A stretch of DNA of 50,662 nucleotides from Lachnospiraceae bacterium (GCA_017540605.1 JAFYAS010000030.1:1-50662); one strand, 5' to 3'; positions 16,084 through 25,224 are shown, counted from the stretch's first letter. The notes: generated by a model from the sequence alone, not told the origin. Numbers and translations: made by a program.

Positions 16084-18984
16084 ATGAAAGAACAGGATGT
16101 AATAAAAGAAGAAGTAAAGAGCTTTGGCGATGCTATGGCAGCGCTTCCCAAGGCTGCATGGACAGCAGAGACCAAGGGTAGAGGTGTCAATCTTGAGACC
16201 CTTATGGCAATGATGTATAGCCCGGAGGCAAGTGGAAAGGAGCTGTCTGCCAAGCTTGATGAATTCAGACATTCAAAAAGACTTAAGGAGCTGACCTCTA
16301 TTGCCTTCAAGGGTATAGAGTCAAAGTGGAATGATGTTACCATCGACGGAAAGACCGCTGAGGAAACATGGTCTGAAAAATATGCGGATATAACTGATGA
16401 GGCTCAGAAGAATCTTATGTTCCAGATCGAGCTTTTGCATGAGATCTTTTCAGGTGAATCTGAGATCAAGGCAGAGGGAGTATTGATGGTTCCCCAGGGC
16501 CCCAGAGATAAGATGAAATATGACATCATGAAGGAATTCTATTCCACAAGAAGTTCGCAAAAGACAAATGATGAGCCTGAGTCCGTATATTCTGAAGAGG
16601 AGATTTCTGAAGTAGAGAACGAGGAAGAGATCCAGGTAGAGGAGAAGAAGGATCCTTTGACCGATGATAGCTTTGCTTCATTTTCTGAAGATGCGTATGA
16701 CAGACTTATGCAGTCACATGGTACAATAGGAATACCTATGTCTGCTCTGGCTATGTTGAGCGTTGTATTTGACAACAAGACTACAGGCAAGGAGATCGCC
16801 GAGGCGTATGCAAAATTTCCCGCGCTTGATAAAGCCGCTGACTATTTCATGAAGGAGATCGATGGTCCCGAGCGTAGCGAGTTCTTGAAGGAGCAGGGTA
16901 TTGATGTTACTTCGACCATCAAGGTTGACGGTCAGACACTTTCCGAGCGTTATGGAGAGCAGTTTAAGGATATAGAGGATATCAAGCTTAAGGAAAAACT
17001 TACCAAGTTTGCGCTTATGCATGAGATCACAAATGGATTCTACTTGGGTAAGAAGGGACATATTCCTGAGATCACTGTAGATACATTTGAGATGAAGGAC
17101 GGAAGCTTTGTGAAGGCAGAGCCCAAGGCGGTTACCATAAAGAAGCCTGCAAGACAGGTTGAAGTAGAGCCTGTAGAGGAGGTTGAAGTAGAGCCTGTAG
17201 AGGAGGTTAAGGAGCCTGAGATCGCAGAGCCTGAAATCTCACCTGAGGAATTCAAGGCCAATCTTTCTTCTAGGGTAGAGAATATCGTAAAGGGTGAAAC
17301 TGTTACCCTGAGAAGCGATGTTGTTCTCACCGAGGGAACAGAGGCAAAGTGGTCAACCTTAAAGCAGATTCACAGTATTCACAATGAGCTTAAGGCTGCT
17401 GCGGAAAGACTTGATGAAATAAAGAAGAGCGGCGAAAATACAAAGCTTTATGACGATATGAGAAAAGCGCTTGAGGATTGTGTAAAGTTCTCTGATATCG
17501 AGAATTCAGAGGCAAGCATCAATAAATTAAACGATGCTATGGATAAATACCAGAAGGCAGCCGCCGCATATCACAAGGATAGAAAGGGTATTTTTTTTGG
17601 TCCTTCATCTGATGCTGGAAAGGTTCGTTTAAAGGAAGCCAAGGAGGCTAAGGACAAGGTTCCCGGTCTCATGGACAGTCTTAAGGGCACTGCCGGTCTG
17701 ATCGGCGAGGAAGGCTTTGCAGGTAAGTCCTTAATAGAGCTTGCAGGTGAGTCTATCGCCACAGCAAGGGCAGCAGGAAGCAAGAAGTTTTCTGTAAATG
17801 AGTTCGAGGGCAAGTTCGGTCCTGACTATATGGAAGCTGCTGCTAAGAAATATCTTAAGAGCGAAGGAAAGGCTATAACCGCTGATTCTGTTGCAGATCT
17901 TGCCTATGATGGAGATTTCATTGCAGCTGTTGAGGAAAATCCTACAAGCTATGTGGAGAAGTACGAGCATTTCCTTGCTGCAAGTGAATTCCTTAATGAT
18001 CATTATCATAGGATCTTGCATGATGAAACCGTAAGCCCTGAAAATAGAAGAGAAGCAGAGTTTATGCTCAATGGCAATAAGTTTTCTGATAAGGCCTGGA
18101 ACCTGGCAGCTAATGCTGAGTTTCTCGATAACTATGAGAAGAATGGTTCGTCATTTATCGAGAAGTGGGAGACAAGAGTTCAGGCAGAGGCATATCTTGC
18201 TGAGAAGAATGGCGTAGCTCCTTCTAAAGCAGAGATCAAGGAGCTTGCGAACAACAAGGTATTTCAGATGGTAGCAAAGAAGCATCCTACCGAGTTCGGT
18301 AACAAGTGGGATGAAAATTTGGAGAAGGCTAACGAGCTCAAGGAACAATATAAGAAAGAGCTCGAAGAGTTGACTTTGGGAATTGATAGTTATGACAATA
18401 TTGTAACCTTTGTAAAGGACAATTATGAGCCTACTCCCGAGCATGCCGAGGCATATGAGACTGCCAAGGAAGCATTGAAGGAGAGAAAAGCGGCCATCAA
18501 GGAAGAGAAGGAAAGAGTCTACGATGCGAGACAGGATCTAAAGGAGATGGAGGACTCTCCTGAGAAGGACAAGATGAAGGAGCAGATCGAAAAGGATGCA
18601 GATGCTCTTGAGCAGACCGTCGCTACCTATAAGCAGGACAAGGCAAACCTTGTTACCGAGCTTCTCCTTCCTGATTTCCTTACAAGAGTAGCATTTTTAA
18701 AGGCAACCCAGGATCCCCGGGTAGGCGAGAACATTTGCCGACTGATGGCTACCTCTTCAAAGCAGGAGAAGGCAGTATGCAAGTCTATCCTTGATAATAT
18801 CAAGAAACCTGAGAATGCAAAGATACTTGGTGATAAGAATCTCAAGGCATCTATACTTGACGGAAGCATCGTTGAGAAGATCGTTCCCGGTGTGAATAAG
18901 CAGGTAGCCGGAGCACAGCCTGATGCAAACAGAAGACACGTTCAGCAGAAGAATGTTGAAGCAGGTCCTCAGATGGGAAGATAA
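16084..18984 (+). CDS. Large unrecognised helical repeat protein (966 aa)
   Basis: I do not recognise this family. There is no signal peptide or membrane helix, so it is predicted cytoplasmic. It is acidic and lysine-rich, almost wholly helical. Residues 13-130 and 212-330 appear to be two copies of one domain (shared pattern GKELSAKLDEF / GKEIAEAYAKF and DGKTAEETWSEKYADI / DGQTLSERYGEQFKDI). A VEPVEEVE-rich acidic linker lies near 360-385. Residues of about 600-640, 669-710 and 715-756 form a second, threefold repeat with the pattern LA-x3-F-x6-NPTSYVEKYE / NGSSFIEKWE / HPTEFGNKWD. A coiled coil follows (about 750-850). ATG 16084 has AAAGGAG 8 bases upstream. A -10-like TATAAT is at 16035, but no good -35. 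The next gene, a membrane protein, starts 8 bases downstream of the stop. Confidence 0.85.
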   Translation: MKEQDVIKEEVKSFGDAMAALPKAAWTAETKGRGVNLETLMAMMYSPEASGKELSAKLDEFRHSKRLKELTSIAFKGIESKWNDVTIDGKTAEETWSEKYADITDEAQKNLMFQIELLHEIFSGESEIKAEGVLMVPQGPRDKMKYDIMKEFYSTRSSQKTNDEPESVYSEEEISEVENEEEIQVEEKKDPLTDDSFASFSEDAYDRLMQSHGTIGIPMSALAMLSVVFDNKTTGKEIAEAYAKFPALDKAADYFMKEIDGPERSEFLKEQGIDVTSTIKVDGQTLSERYGEQFKDIEDIKLKEKLTKFALMHEITNGFYLGKKGHIPEITVDTFEMKDGSFVKAEPKAVTIKKPARQVEVEPVEEVEVEPVEEVKEPEIAEPEISPEEFKANLSSRVENIVKGETVTLRSDVVLTEGTEAKWSTLKQIHSIHNELKAAAERLDEIKKSGENTKLYDDMRKALEDCVKFSDIENSEASINKLNDAMDKYQKAAAAYHKDRKGIFFGPSSDAGKVRLKEAKEAKDKVPGLMDSLKGTAGLIGEEGFAGKSLIELAGESIATARAAGSKKFSVNEFEGKFGPDYMEAAAKKYLKSEGKAITADSVADLAYDGDFIAAVEENPTSYVEKYEHFLAASEFLNDHYHRILHDETVSPENRREAEFMLNGNKFSDKAWNLAANAEFLDNYEKNGSSFIEKWETRVQAEAYLAEKNGVAPSKAEIKELANNKVFQMVAKKHPTEFGNKWDENLEKANELKEQYKKELEELTLGIDSYDNIVTFVKDNYEPTPEHAEAYETAKEALKERKAAIKEEKERVYDARQDLKEMEDSPEKDKMKEQIEKDADALEQTVATYKQDKANLVTELLLPDFLTRVAFLKATQDPRVGENICRLMATSSKQEKAVCKSILDNIKKPENAKILGDKNLKASILDGSIVEKIVPGVNKQVAGAQPDANRRHVQQKNVEAGPQMGR

Positions 18985-18992
18985 TTGATTTT

Positions 18993-19688
18993 ATGAAAAC
19001 ACCTATCAGATACGATAGACAATTCAATAAGGCGGTGCGGATATTGATGATAGTGACGGCAGTCTTATCTTTGATATTCGCGCTGCTTCTTGTGTTTGAC
19101 AACACCAAGGCATCGGATTTAAATGGATTGTTGATCTTTTTTATTGTTGTTGGAGAGGCGTCTATACCCGTGTTTTTGCTATCTGTAGTTCTCTATATTG
19201 ATTCTTCGGTTTATATAAAAAGACTCGAGAAAAATCATTTTAAAGTGCCTGAAAGAAAAAAGGATTACGAAAATGATCTATCGAAGGTGGAAAGAATCGA
19301 GGTTGTTGAGAATCGTTTTGCAAAGGATAGCAAGATCGCATCTTGTGTTGCCTTATTGATGTATGTGATATTCGTGATATTGGATATTCTATATTTTGTC
19401 AAATGGTCAAAGCTTGGAGAGGGAGATTCTGCTGCGGCATTGCTTATTCCATTACTTGTCTTTCATCTGATTTTTCTTGTTTTGGCTTTGATCTTTAGAA
19501 AGCAGCAGGATCCCAAGCTTTATGTGGATGATGTGGATATAAAGGATCATAGGAAGGTAAGGAAAAGTATCACAGCTGCTATTGGACTTTTGATATTTCT
19601 TGGACTTATCGCAGCATTTTCCGTTGCTACCGCACATTCTATGACGGATTATGTACATAAATCGAAGCAGGTGGATTATGAGGGGTAG
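18993..19688 (+). CDS. Small polytopic membrane protein of unknown function (231 aa)
   Basis: I do not recognise the family. About five hydrophobic segments are visible (near residues 15-35, 43-66, 110-130, 145-165 and 190-212), with a charged loop of about 40 residues between the second and third (KRLEKNHFKVPERKKDYEN). No enzymatic motif is seen. The ribosome site is weak: GGGAAG lies about 16 bases upstream of ATG 18993, so translation may be coupled to the large repeat protein that ends 8 bases before. A functional pair with that protein is plausible from adjacency alone. Confidence 0.75.
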   Translation: MKTPIRYDRQFNKAVRILMIVTAVLSLIFALLLVFDNTKASDLNGLLIFFIVVGEASIPVFLLSVVLYIDSSVYIKRLEKNHFKVPERKKDYENDLSKVERIEVVENRFAKDSKIASCVALLMYVIFVILDILYFVKWSKLGEGDSAAALLIPLLVFHLIFLVLALIFRKQQDPKLYVDDVDIKDHRKVRKSITAAIGLLIFLGLIAAFSVATAHSMTDYVHKSKQVDYEG

Positions 19689-19696
19689 ATATGGTC

Positions 19697-19725
19697 TTGA
19701 TTTTATTTTGGTTAATGGTTATACT
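19697..19725 (+). promoter_or_regulatory. Promoter of metF
   Basis: -35 TTGATT (19697-19702), 17-base spacer, -10 TATACT (19720-19725). The predicted leader is only about 29 bases, so there is no room for a SAM riboswitch. Confidence 0.75.
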
Positions 19726-19760
19726 GTCAAAATGAAAAACATTTTGCAAAGGGGTTAAGG

Positions 19761-20651
19761 ATGAAGATCATAGATATTCTCGAAAAACACAATATGTCAC
19801 TTTCATTTGAGGTATTCCCTCCAAAGAAGGAATCGGGATTTGAGAGTGTGAAGGCAGCAACAGAGGCTATAGCAAGCTATAAACCGGCATTTATGAGCGT
19901 GACCTATGGTGCAGGTGGCGGAACAAGCAAATATACCTTGGATATTGCAAGAAATATAAAGGAGAGCTTTGGAGTTCCTACCTTGGCACATCTTACCTGC
20001 GTATCGTCAAGCAGGGAGACAGTGAAGGAACGGATAAATGAGATGAAGGAAGCCGGCATATTGAATGTGATGGCTCTTCGTGGAGATCTGACTCCTGAGC
20101 TTGAGAATACCGACCGCAGCAAGTGGGACTATCGATATGCAATAGAGCTTATAAGAGAGCTTAAGGAGGCGGGAGATGATTTTTGTATCGGCGCTGCCTG
20201 CTATCCGGAGATACATCCGGAGAGTGAGAATCAAAAGGAGGATATCGCTCACCTTAAGGAAAAGGTGGATGCCGGAGCGGATTTTTTGACCACTCAGATG
20301 GTATTTGACAACAATCTGTTCTTCAACTTTTTATATAAACTCAGAGAGGCAGGAGTAACGGTTCCTGTGATCCCCGGTATCATGCCCATCACCAATGCCA
20401 ATCAGGTGGAAAGAGCCATAAAGCTTTCAGGCTCATTTATGCCTCAGCGTTTTAAGAGCTTGGTTGACTATTTTGGCAAGGATCCTGACTCTATGAAACA
20501 GGCGGGTATAGCTTATGCCACGGATCAGATCATTGATCTCTATGCCAACGGCATCACAAATGTTCATGTATATTCAATGAACAAGCCTGATGTAGCAAAG
20601 GCAATCATGGACAATCTTTCCGATATACTTGGCAAGGATTTTGATAGATAA
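19761..20651 (+). CDS. metF: 5,10-methylenetetrahydrofolate reductase (296 aa)
   Basis: A FAD-dependent TIM-barrel enzyme that reduces methylene-THF to methyl-THF for methionine synthesis or one-carbon flow. Signatures are SFEVFPPKKE near the N-terminus, MSVTYGAGGG, THLTC-like LAHLTCVSSS, MALRGD and the QMVFDN stretch. Length is normal for bacterial MetF. GGTTAAGG precedes ATG 19761. It is a one-gene unit with its own promoter and terminator; no methionine synthase gene is adjacent. Confidence 0.95.
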   Translation: MKIIDILEKHNMSLSFEVFPPKKESGFESVKAATEAIASYKPAFMSVTYGAGGGTSKYTLDIARNIKESFGVPTLAHLTCVSSSRETVKERINEMKEAGILNVMALRGDLTPELENTDRSKWDYRYAIELIRELKEAGDDFCIGAACYPEIHPESENQKEDIAHLKEKVDAGADFLTTQMVFDNNLFFNFLYKLREAGVTVPVIPGIMPITNANQVERAIKLSGSFMPQRFKSLVDYFGKDPDSMKQAGIAYATDQIIDLYANGITNVHVYSMNKPDVAKAIMDNLSDILGKDFDR

Positions 20652-20661
20652 AAGTGCGTTA

Positions 20662-20690
20662 AGCGGGGGCAAAGGTCCCCGCTGTTTTTT
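20662..20690 (+). terminator. Terminator of metF
   Basis: The stem AGCGGGG (20662-20668) pairs perfectly with CCCCGCT (20677-20683), followed by G and six T. Confidence 0.9.
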
Positions 20691-20694
20691 GATG

Positions 20695-20723
20695 TTGCTT
20701 TTTTCCTTGTTTTTTATTATACT
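20695..20723 (+). promoter_or_regulatory. Promoter of the D-Ala-D-Ala carboxypeptidase gene
   Basis: -35 TTGCTT (20695-20700), 17-base spacer, -10 TATACT (20718-20723). Predicted start is near 20730, at the first in-frame ATG of the gene, so the mRNA would be leaderless or use the ATG at 20745. Confidence 0.65.
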
Positions 20724-20729
20724 AAGAGA

Positions 20730-22223
20730 ATGAGTTTTTTTAGGATGAGATATAGAAAAAATATAATATTTTTACTTGCGTTTGCTTTGTTTTTTACAGG
20801 AACCTTTGGTTTATTTCCCCGGATGGTGAATGTTTATGCTGAGCCTTCTGAGTCAGATGATGAAGACGATGGCGAGGAAGGTACTACGGAATATCAGATA
20901 CTTGATACCACGGAATATCCGGATGAGCCTGAGAGACAACCGGATCTTGTATCTGAAGCGGCTGTGGTCATGGATGCAAAAACTGGAGCTATCCTCTATG
21001 ATAAGAATTCGGAGCAAAAGGAATATCCTGCAAGTATCACGAAGATCATGACATGCCTTTTAGCAGTTGAGAAGGGCAATCTTGAGGATATGGTAAACAT
21101 TTCCCATGAGGCAGTTTTCGGTATAGAAAGAGACAGCTCTCATGTTGGCTTGATGGAGGGTGAGCAGGTTAAGCTTGAGCATCTATTGTATGCATTGATG
21201 ATCGAGTCTGCCAATGATGCCGCCATCGCCATAGCAGAGCATATCGGCGGAAGTGTCGAAGGCTTTGCCGAGATGATGAATGCAAAAGCAGAAGAGCTTG
21301 GCTGTACCAATACACATTTTGTCAATCCCAACGGATTGTTCAATGAAGAGCATTATACCTGCCCCAAGGATATGGCTCTTATCACAAAGGAAGCTTTAAA
21401 GTATCCTATGTTCAGGGAATTGACCCAGGCAAAGCATTCTCAGATACCTCCTACGAATCTTTGTGAGGAGACAAGAGAGCTTTGGAAGGCTTTTAAGCTC
21501 ACAAGTCCCAAGAGTACATTTTATTATGAATATGCCCTTGGTGGAAAGACTGGTTATGTCAAACAGTCAAAAAGTACCTTGATGACCTATGCCAATAAAG
21601 ACGGCATGGAGCTTATCTGTGTTGTGATGATGTGCGCAGGCAGAAAGATTTCCTGGAAGGATACGAGAGCAGCATTTCGCTACGCATACAACAATTATAA
21701 ATATGTATATCCTTTGAGGGGATATACATTTTCTGAGGGTGAAGAAGAGGACACCATATTAAAGAACTTCTACAACTCCCAGTCAGAGGACAAGCTTCCT
21801 ATCAGCTATGATGAAGACAGCTGTGTGCTGGTGAAAAATGATATTGATGAATCTGCCATTGAGGTGAAATTCATGAAATCCGCATCCGAAGCGCCGGGTG
21901 TGCTTGGAAGATTTGAGTTTGTCTACAATGGTGAGACATTGGGAAGTACACCTATTACCTATGATTATCACGGACCTATGAATGTATATGACAATGATGG
22001 AGAGGTTATGACTGTCGAGGATCCTAAGGCTGAGGATCGCAAGGAAGAGGTTGAAAAGACAAATATAAGCGTGCTGAAGATCATGGCAATAGTCGGCATA
22101 GCACTTTTCGTAGCATTTATGATTTTTTACATAAATATACTTATCAAACGACACAAGAAAAGATCAAATAGATACAGTCCCAAGTCGAAGAAGAAAAAAA
22201 GTAAGGATGACCTGCATTTTTAG
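20730..22223 (+). CDS. dacF: D-alanyl-D-alanine carboxypeptidase, DacF/PBP5 type (497 aa)
   Basis: This low-molecular-mass penicillin-binding protein trims the terminal D-Ala of peptidoglycan stem peptides. Catalytic motifs are all present: SITK (PASITKIMTC), SAN (IESANDAA) and KTG (LGGKTGYVK). An N-terminal signal segment (NIIFLLAFALFFTGTFGLF) and a C-terminal membrane helix (ISVLKIMAIVGIALFVAFMIF) with a basic tail are visible, so it is anchored outside the membrane at its C-terminus. A DacB/F-like C-terminal beta domain lies between. Neither candidate start (20730 or 20745) has a good ribosome site; the predicted transcription start coincides with 20730. Confidence 0.94.
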   Translation: MSFFRMRYRKNIIFLLAFALFFTGTFGLFPRMVNVYAEPSESDDEDDGEEGTTEYQILDTTEYPDEPERQPDLVSEAAVVMDAKTGAILYDKNSEQKEYPASITKIMTCLLAVEKGNLEDMVNISHEAVFGIERDSSHVGLMEGEQVKLEHLLYALMIESANDAAIAIAEHIGGSVEGFAEMMNAKAEELGCTNTHFVNPNGLFNEEHYTCPKDMALITKEALKYPMFRELTQAKHSQIPPTNLCEETRELWKAFKLTSPKSTFYYEYALGGKTGYVKQSKSTLMTYANKDGMELICVVMMCAGRKISWKDTRAAFRYAYNNYKYVYPLRGYTFSEGEEEDTILKNFYNSQSEDKLPISYDEDSCVLVKNDIDESAIEVKFMKSASEAPGVLGRFEFVYNGETLGSTPITYDYHGPMNVYDNDGEVMTVEDPKAEDRKEEVEKTNISVLKIMAIVGIALFVAFMIFYINILIKRHKKRSNRYSPKSKKKKSKDDLHF

Positions 22224-22248
22224 GACGATATCCTGAAAGGAGAAATTG

Positions 22249-23370
22249 ATGGAATCCGTTGTTGGTGAGAATTTAGAGGTTGTAAGACAGGCGAATTCGC
22301 AGATGCTGTCTTATTTCCAATCTATATATATCACAAGTCTTGAGTCCCTTCAAAGCTTGAAATCAGAGAGCTTTGAGGTGGATGTGAAAATTGAAGAGCT
22401 TGAAAAGACTAAAAATATTTATTCGTTCAAGACGAATGATTCCAAGAATATCTTTTCTCCACTTGCTGCGGGTACTTCCTCTGAACATCAGAGAAGCCGT
22501 ATTATTGATACCCAGCTCCATGATCTCTATGGAGCCAAGGCGGCACTTTCGGCGAAGATTGCAACGATGGAGCAGGAGCTTTCGTCGATAAAGGATAAGC
22601 TTGATATTCTCGGCAAAGCGGCAAAGTCCCTTGGGCAGCTTTCTGATGACAGCTTTTCAGCTGATGTAAAGGAAGAATCGGATGTTGAGGAGAATACCGA
22701 GGATAGCAAAAAGGAAGTTAATCACGGCTACAATATACTGATGCTTGAGGAATTCCACAACGAACAGATGGCTCATATGCTGGAACGCTTTGTGAAGGAG
22801 CCCTTGTCCGGCAATCGCAACAAGCAGGAGGTCATAGGCTGGCTTTTGAAATCTGATGTGGACAGAGCGAGGGTCACTCTCGATGAGATAGACAAGAACA
22901 CAGGTGAGGTTCTTGAATGTGTTGAAGATCTTATAAAGAGGCTTAGACATCCCATAGACATAAAGCAACCTGTGTGGATGATGCTTGATGATTTTATCAC
23001 AAGGTATAGAGATCTTCATCCTGAGTGCGTGATCGAGGCTGATATTGATTGCCCGGAGACGGATATCTCTATTCCTCCTATAGTGATCATTACCATGATG
23101 CAGTCTCTTACTGAAGTATTTGAAAATGTATTTAAGCATTCCAATGCCAACAAGCTGACGGTGAAGATCATCATAAGCAACCGTCTGGTAGATGTATTCG
23201 TCAATGACAATGGTGTGGGTATTCAAGACAATTATCTTGATACAAGCAAGTGGTACAGCGGTCTTCACAGACTTCACGAGGCTATTTATCTGCTTGATGG
23301 CAAGCTAAAGATAGATGGAAATCTGCTTTCCGGAACGAATGTTAGATTTTCATTTCCCATAAAGAGATAA
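22249..23370 (+). CDS. Soluble DegS/NarX-like sensor histidine kinase (373 aa)
   Basis: Residues 1-140 are predicted coiled coil. Around residue 165 the segment LEEFHNEQMAHML is in the position of the HisKA_3 phosphoacceptor motif (E-x-H-[DN]). The HATPase part has an N box (EVFENVFKHSNANKL) and a G1 motif (VNDNGVGI), but a weak second glycine loop. No membrane helix or PAS domain is visible, so it is probably cytoplasmic, like DegS. No response regulator is adjacent. ATG 22249 follows AAAGGAG by 6 bases. It is tightly packed between the carboxypeptidase and argS. A degraded or specialised ATP site is possible. Confidence 0.75.
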   Translation: MESVVGENLEVVRQANSQMLSYFQSIYITSLESLQSLKSESFEVDVKIEELEKTKNIYSFKTNDSKNIFSPLAAGTSSEHQRSRIIDTQLHDLYGAKAALSAKIATMEQELSSIKDKLDILGKAAKSLGQLSDDSFSADVKEESDVEENTEDSKKEVNHGYNILMLEEFHNEQMAHMLERFVKEPLSGNRNKQEVIGWLLKSDVDRARVTLDEIDKNTGEVLECVEDLIKRLRHPIDIKQPVWMMLDDFITRYRDLHPECVIEADIDCPETDISIPPIVIITMMQSLTEVFENVFKHSNANKLTVKIIISNRLVDVFVNDNGVGIQDNYLDTSKWYSGLHRLHEAIYLLDGKLKIDGNLLSGTNVRFSFPIKR

Positions 23371-23384
23371 GGAGAGAGATCTTA

Positions 23385-25076
23385 ATGAAACAACAGATCA
23401 TAGATTTACTGGATAAAAATATAGAGGGGATGACGGCCGCTGAGATCGAGCCCCTTTTGGAGGTTCCGCCGAAGCCTGATATGGGAGATTTTGCATTTCC
23501 TTGCTTCAGACTTGCAAAGACCATGAAAAAGGCGCCTCAGATGATAGCCCAGGATATTAAGGAGGCTATCGGAGAGGTTGATTTCCTTGAAAAGATCGAG
23601 GTGGCAGGTGCCTATTTGAATTTTTATATCGATAAGCTTACCTATGTGCGTTCAATGGTAGAGGCTGCTTCCGGCGAGGATTTTGGTTCCTCCAAGGAGG
23701 GTGAGGGTAAGACTATCTGTATCGATTATTCATCACCAAATGTTGCAAAGAATTTCCATGTTGGACATCTTCGTACCACCATCATCGGCAATTCATTATA
23801 TAAGATATTTTCTAAGCTTGGCTACAAGGTAGAGAGGATAAATCATCTTGGAGATTGGGGAACCCAATTTGGAAAGCTCATTGTTGCCTACAAAAAGTGG
23901 GGCAGCAAGGAAGCCGTAGAAGAGAAGGGTATCGCAGAGCTTATGGAGCTTTATGTAAGGTTTCATAAGGAGGCAGAGGCTGATGATTCGTTAAATGACG
24001 AGGCAAGAGCCTGGTTTGTAAGGATGGAGCAGGGCGACGAGGAAGCACTTTCTATCTGGCAGTGGTTTAAGGATATAAGTCTTGTCGAATACAAGCGTAC
24101 CTACGAGCTTTTAGGAATGGAGTTTGACCACTACACAGGCGAGAGCTTTTACAGAGATAAGACGGATGAGATCATCAATCTTCTTTCGGATAAGGGACTT
24201 CTTACCACCAGTGAGGGTGCAAAGATAGTTGATCTTGAAGCCTATGATATGGCACCCGCCCTGATACAGAAGAAGGATGGAAGTACCATATATGCCACCA
24301 GAGATCTGGCAGCGATTTATTACAGAAAGCGTACCTATGATTTTTGCAAGTGCCTTTATGTAACAGGTCAGGAGCAGAAGCTTCATTTTGCCCAGGTGTT
24401 CAAGGTCATCGAGCTTATGGGAAATGAGTGGGCTCCCGAGCAGCTGGTACATATCCCCTACGGATTGGTTAGTCTTGAGGGTGCCAAGCTTTCATCGAGA
24501 AACGGCAATATCATTTACGCCGAGGATATATTGAAGGAAGCCATCGGCAAGATAAAGGAGATCATGGATGAGAAGAATCCTGATCTTCCCGGCAAGGACG
24601 AAATAGCCAGGAAGGTCGGTATCGGAGCTATTATTTTCCACGACCTCTACAATCAGAGGATCAAGGATGTATCCTTTAAGTGGGAGCAGGTACTAAACTT
24701 CGATGGTGAGACCGGACCCTATGCACAGTACACCTATGTAAGATGCGCAAGTATCCTAAGACAGGCACCGGACTTTAGCTTTGGCGGCGATATTGATTAT
24801 GAAGTGATATCTGACGGTGCGTCGGTTGATCTTCTAAAAGAGCTTGTTCGCTATCCTGAGGTAGTAAAGCAGGCGGCAGAGAAATTCGAGCCCTTTATGA
24901 TATCACGTTATGTCATCGCAGTAGCTCAGGCCTTCAACAAGTTCTACAATGAGAACCGTGTGAATGTTGATGACAAGAAGGTAAGAGATGCGAGAATGAG
25001 TCTTGTATATCTCACGGGTAAGATCGTGAAGGATGCGCTGGAGTTATTGGGGATTGAGTGTCCTGAAAGGATGTGA
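23385..25076 (+). CDS. argS: Arginyl-tRNA synthetase (563 aa)
   Basis: Class I synthetase that charges tRNA-Arg. It has the N-terminal tRNA-binding Add1 domain, the HIGH-type signature HVGH near residue 124 (in SSPNVAKNFHVGHLRTT), the KMSKS-equivalent LSSRNGN near 369 (a divergent form usual in this enzyme), and the C-terminal DALR anticodon-binding domain ending in ECPERM. GGAGAG lies about 9 bases before ATG 23385. It starts 14 bases after the kinase gene with no T-box leader. Confidence 0.97.
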   Translation: MKQQIIDLLDKNIEGMTAAEIEPLLEVPPKPDMGDFAFPCFRLAKTMKKAPQMIAQDIKEAIGEVDFLEKIEVAGAYLNFYIDKLTYVRSMVEAASGEDFGSSKEGEGKTICIDYSSPNVAKNFHVGHLRTTIIGNSLYKIFSKLGYKVERINHLGDWGTQFGKLIVAYKKWGSKEAVEEKGIAELMELYVRFHKEAEADDSLNDEARAWFVRMEQGDEEALSIWQWFKDISLVEYKRTYELLGMEFDHYTGESFYRDKTDEIINLLSDKGLLTTSEGAKIVDLEAYDMAPALIQKKDGSTIYATRDLAAIYYRKRTYDFCKCLYVTGQEQKLHFAQVFKVIELMGNEWAPEQLVHIPYGLVSLEGAKLSSRNGNIIYAEDILKEAIGKIKEIMDEKNPDLPGKDEIARKVGIGAIIFHDLYNQRIKDVSFKWEQVLNFDGETGPYAQYTYVRCASILRQAPDFSFGGDIDYEVISDGASVDLLKELVRYPEVVKQAAEKFEPFMISRYVIAVAQAFNKFYNENRVNVDDKKVRDARMSLVYLTGKIVKDALELLGIECPERM

Positions 25077-25097
25077 GTGATAAAGCAGACCGAGGAG

Positions 25098-25224
25098 AGC
25101 GCAGATGCGCTTGCGCAATTTGCGCTATCTTTGGGATGCTAACATACATGAGTGCGTAGTTCGATAGAATGGAGCACGAATGGATGTAGGATTGCGGGAG
25201 CACGAAGTGCGGAGCAATCCGTAT
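25098..25224 (+). repeat. Structured intergenic region with nested hairpins and a dispersed-repeat tail
   Basis: The 191-base gap between argS and serS holds: AGCGCA/TGCGCT (25098-25103 and 25121-25126) enclosing TGCGC-TT-GCGCA (25106-25117), and a long hairpin with outer stem GGATTGC/GCAATCC (25189-25195 and 25214-25220) and inner stem GCAC-GAA-GTGC (25200-25210). The tail CGGAGCAATCCGTAT (25210-25224) recurs in reverse orientation at 45325-45339. No T-box consensus is seen. Confidence 0.6.

Noticed and set aside
19689..19760. SAM or folate riboswitch upstream of metF
   Set aside because: The promoter lies so close that the leader is only about 29 bases.
22657..23277. 206-residue open frame on the minus strand inside the DegS-like kinase gene
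   Set aside because: It is antisense to a well-supported gene with a proper ribosome site, has no ribosome site itself and reads as low-quality protein.
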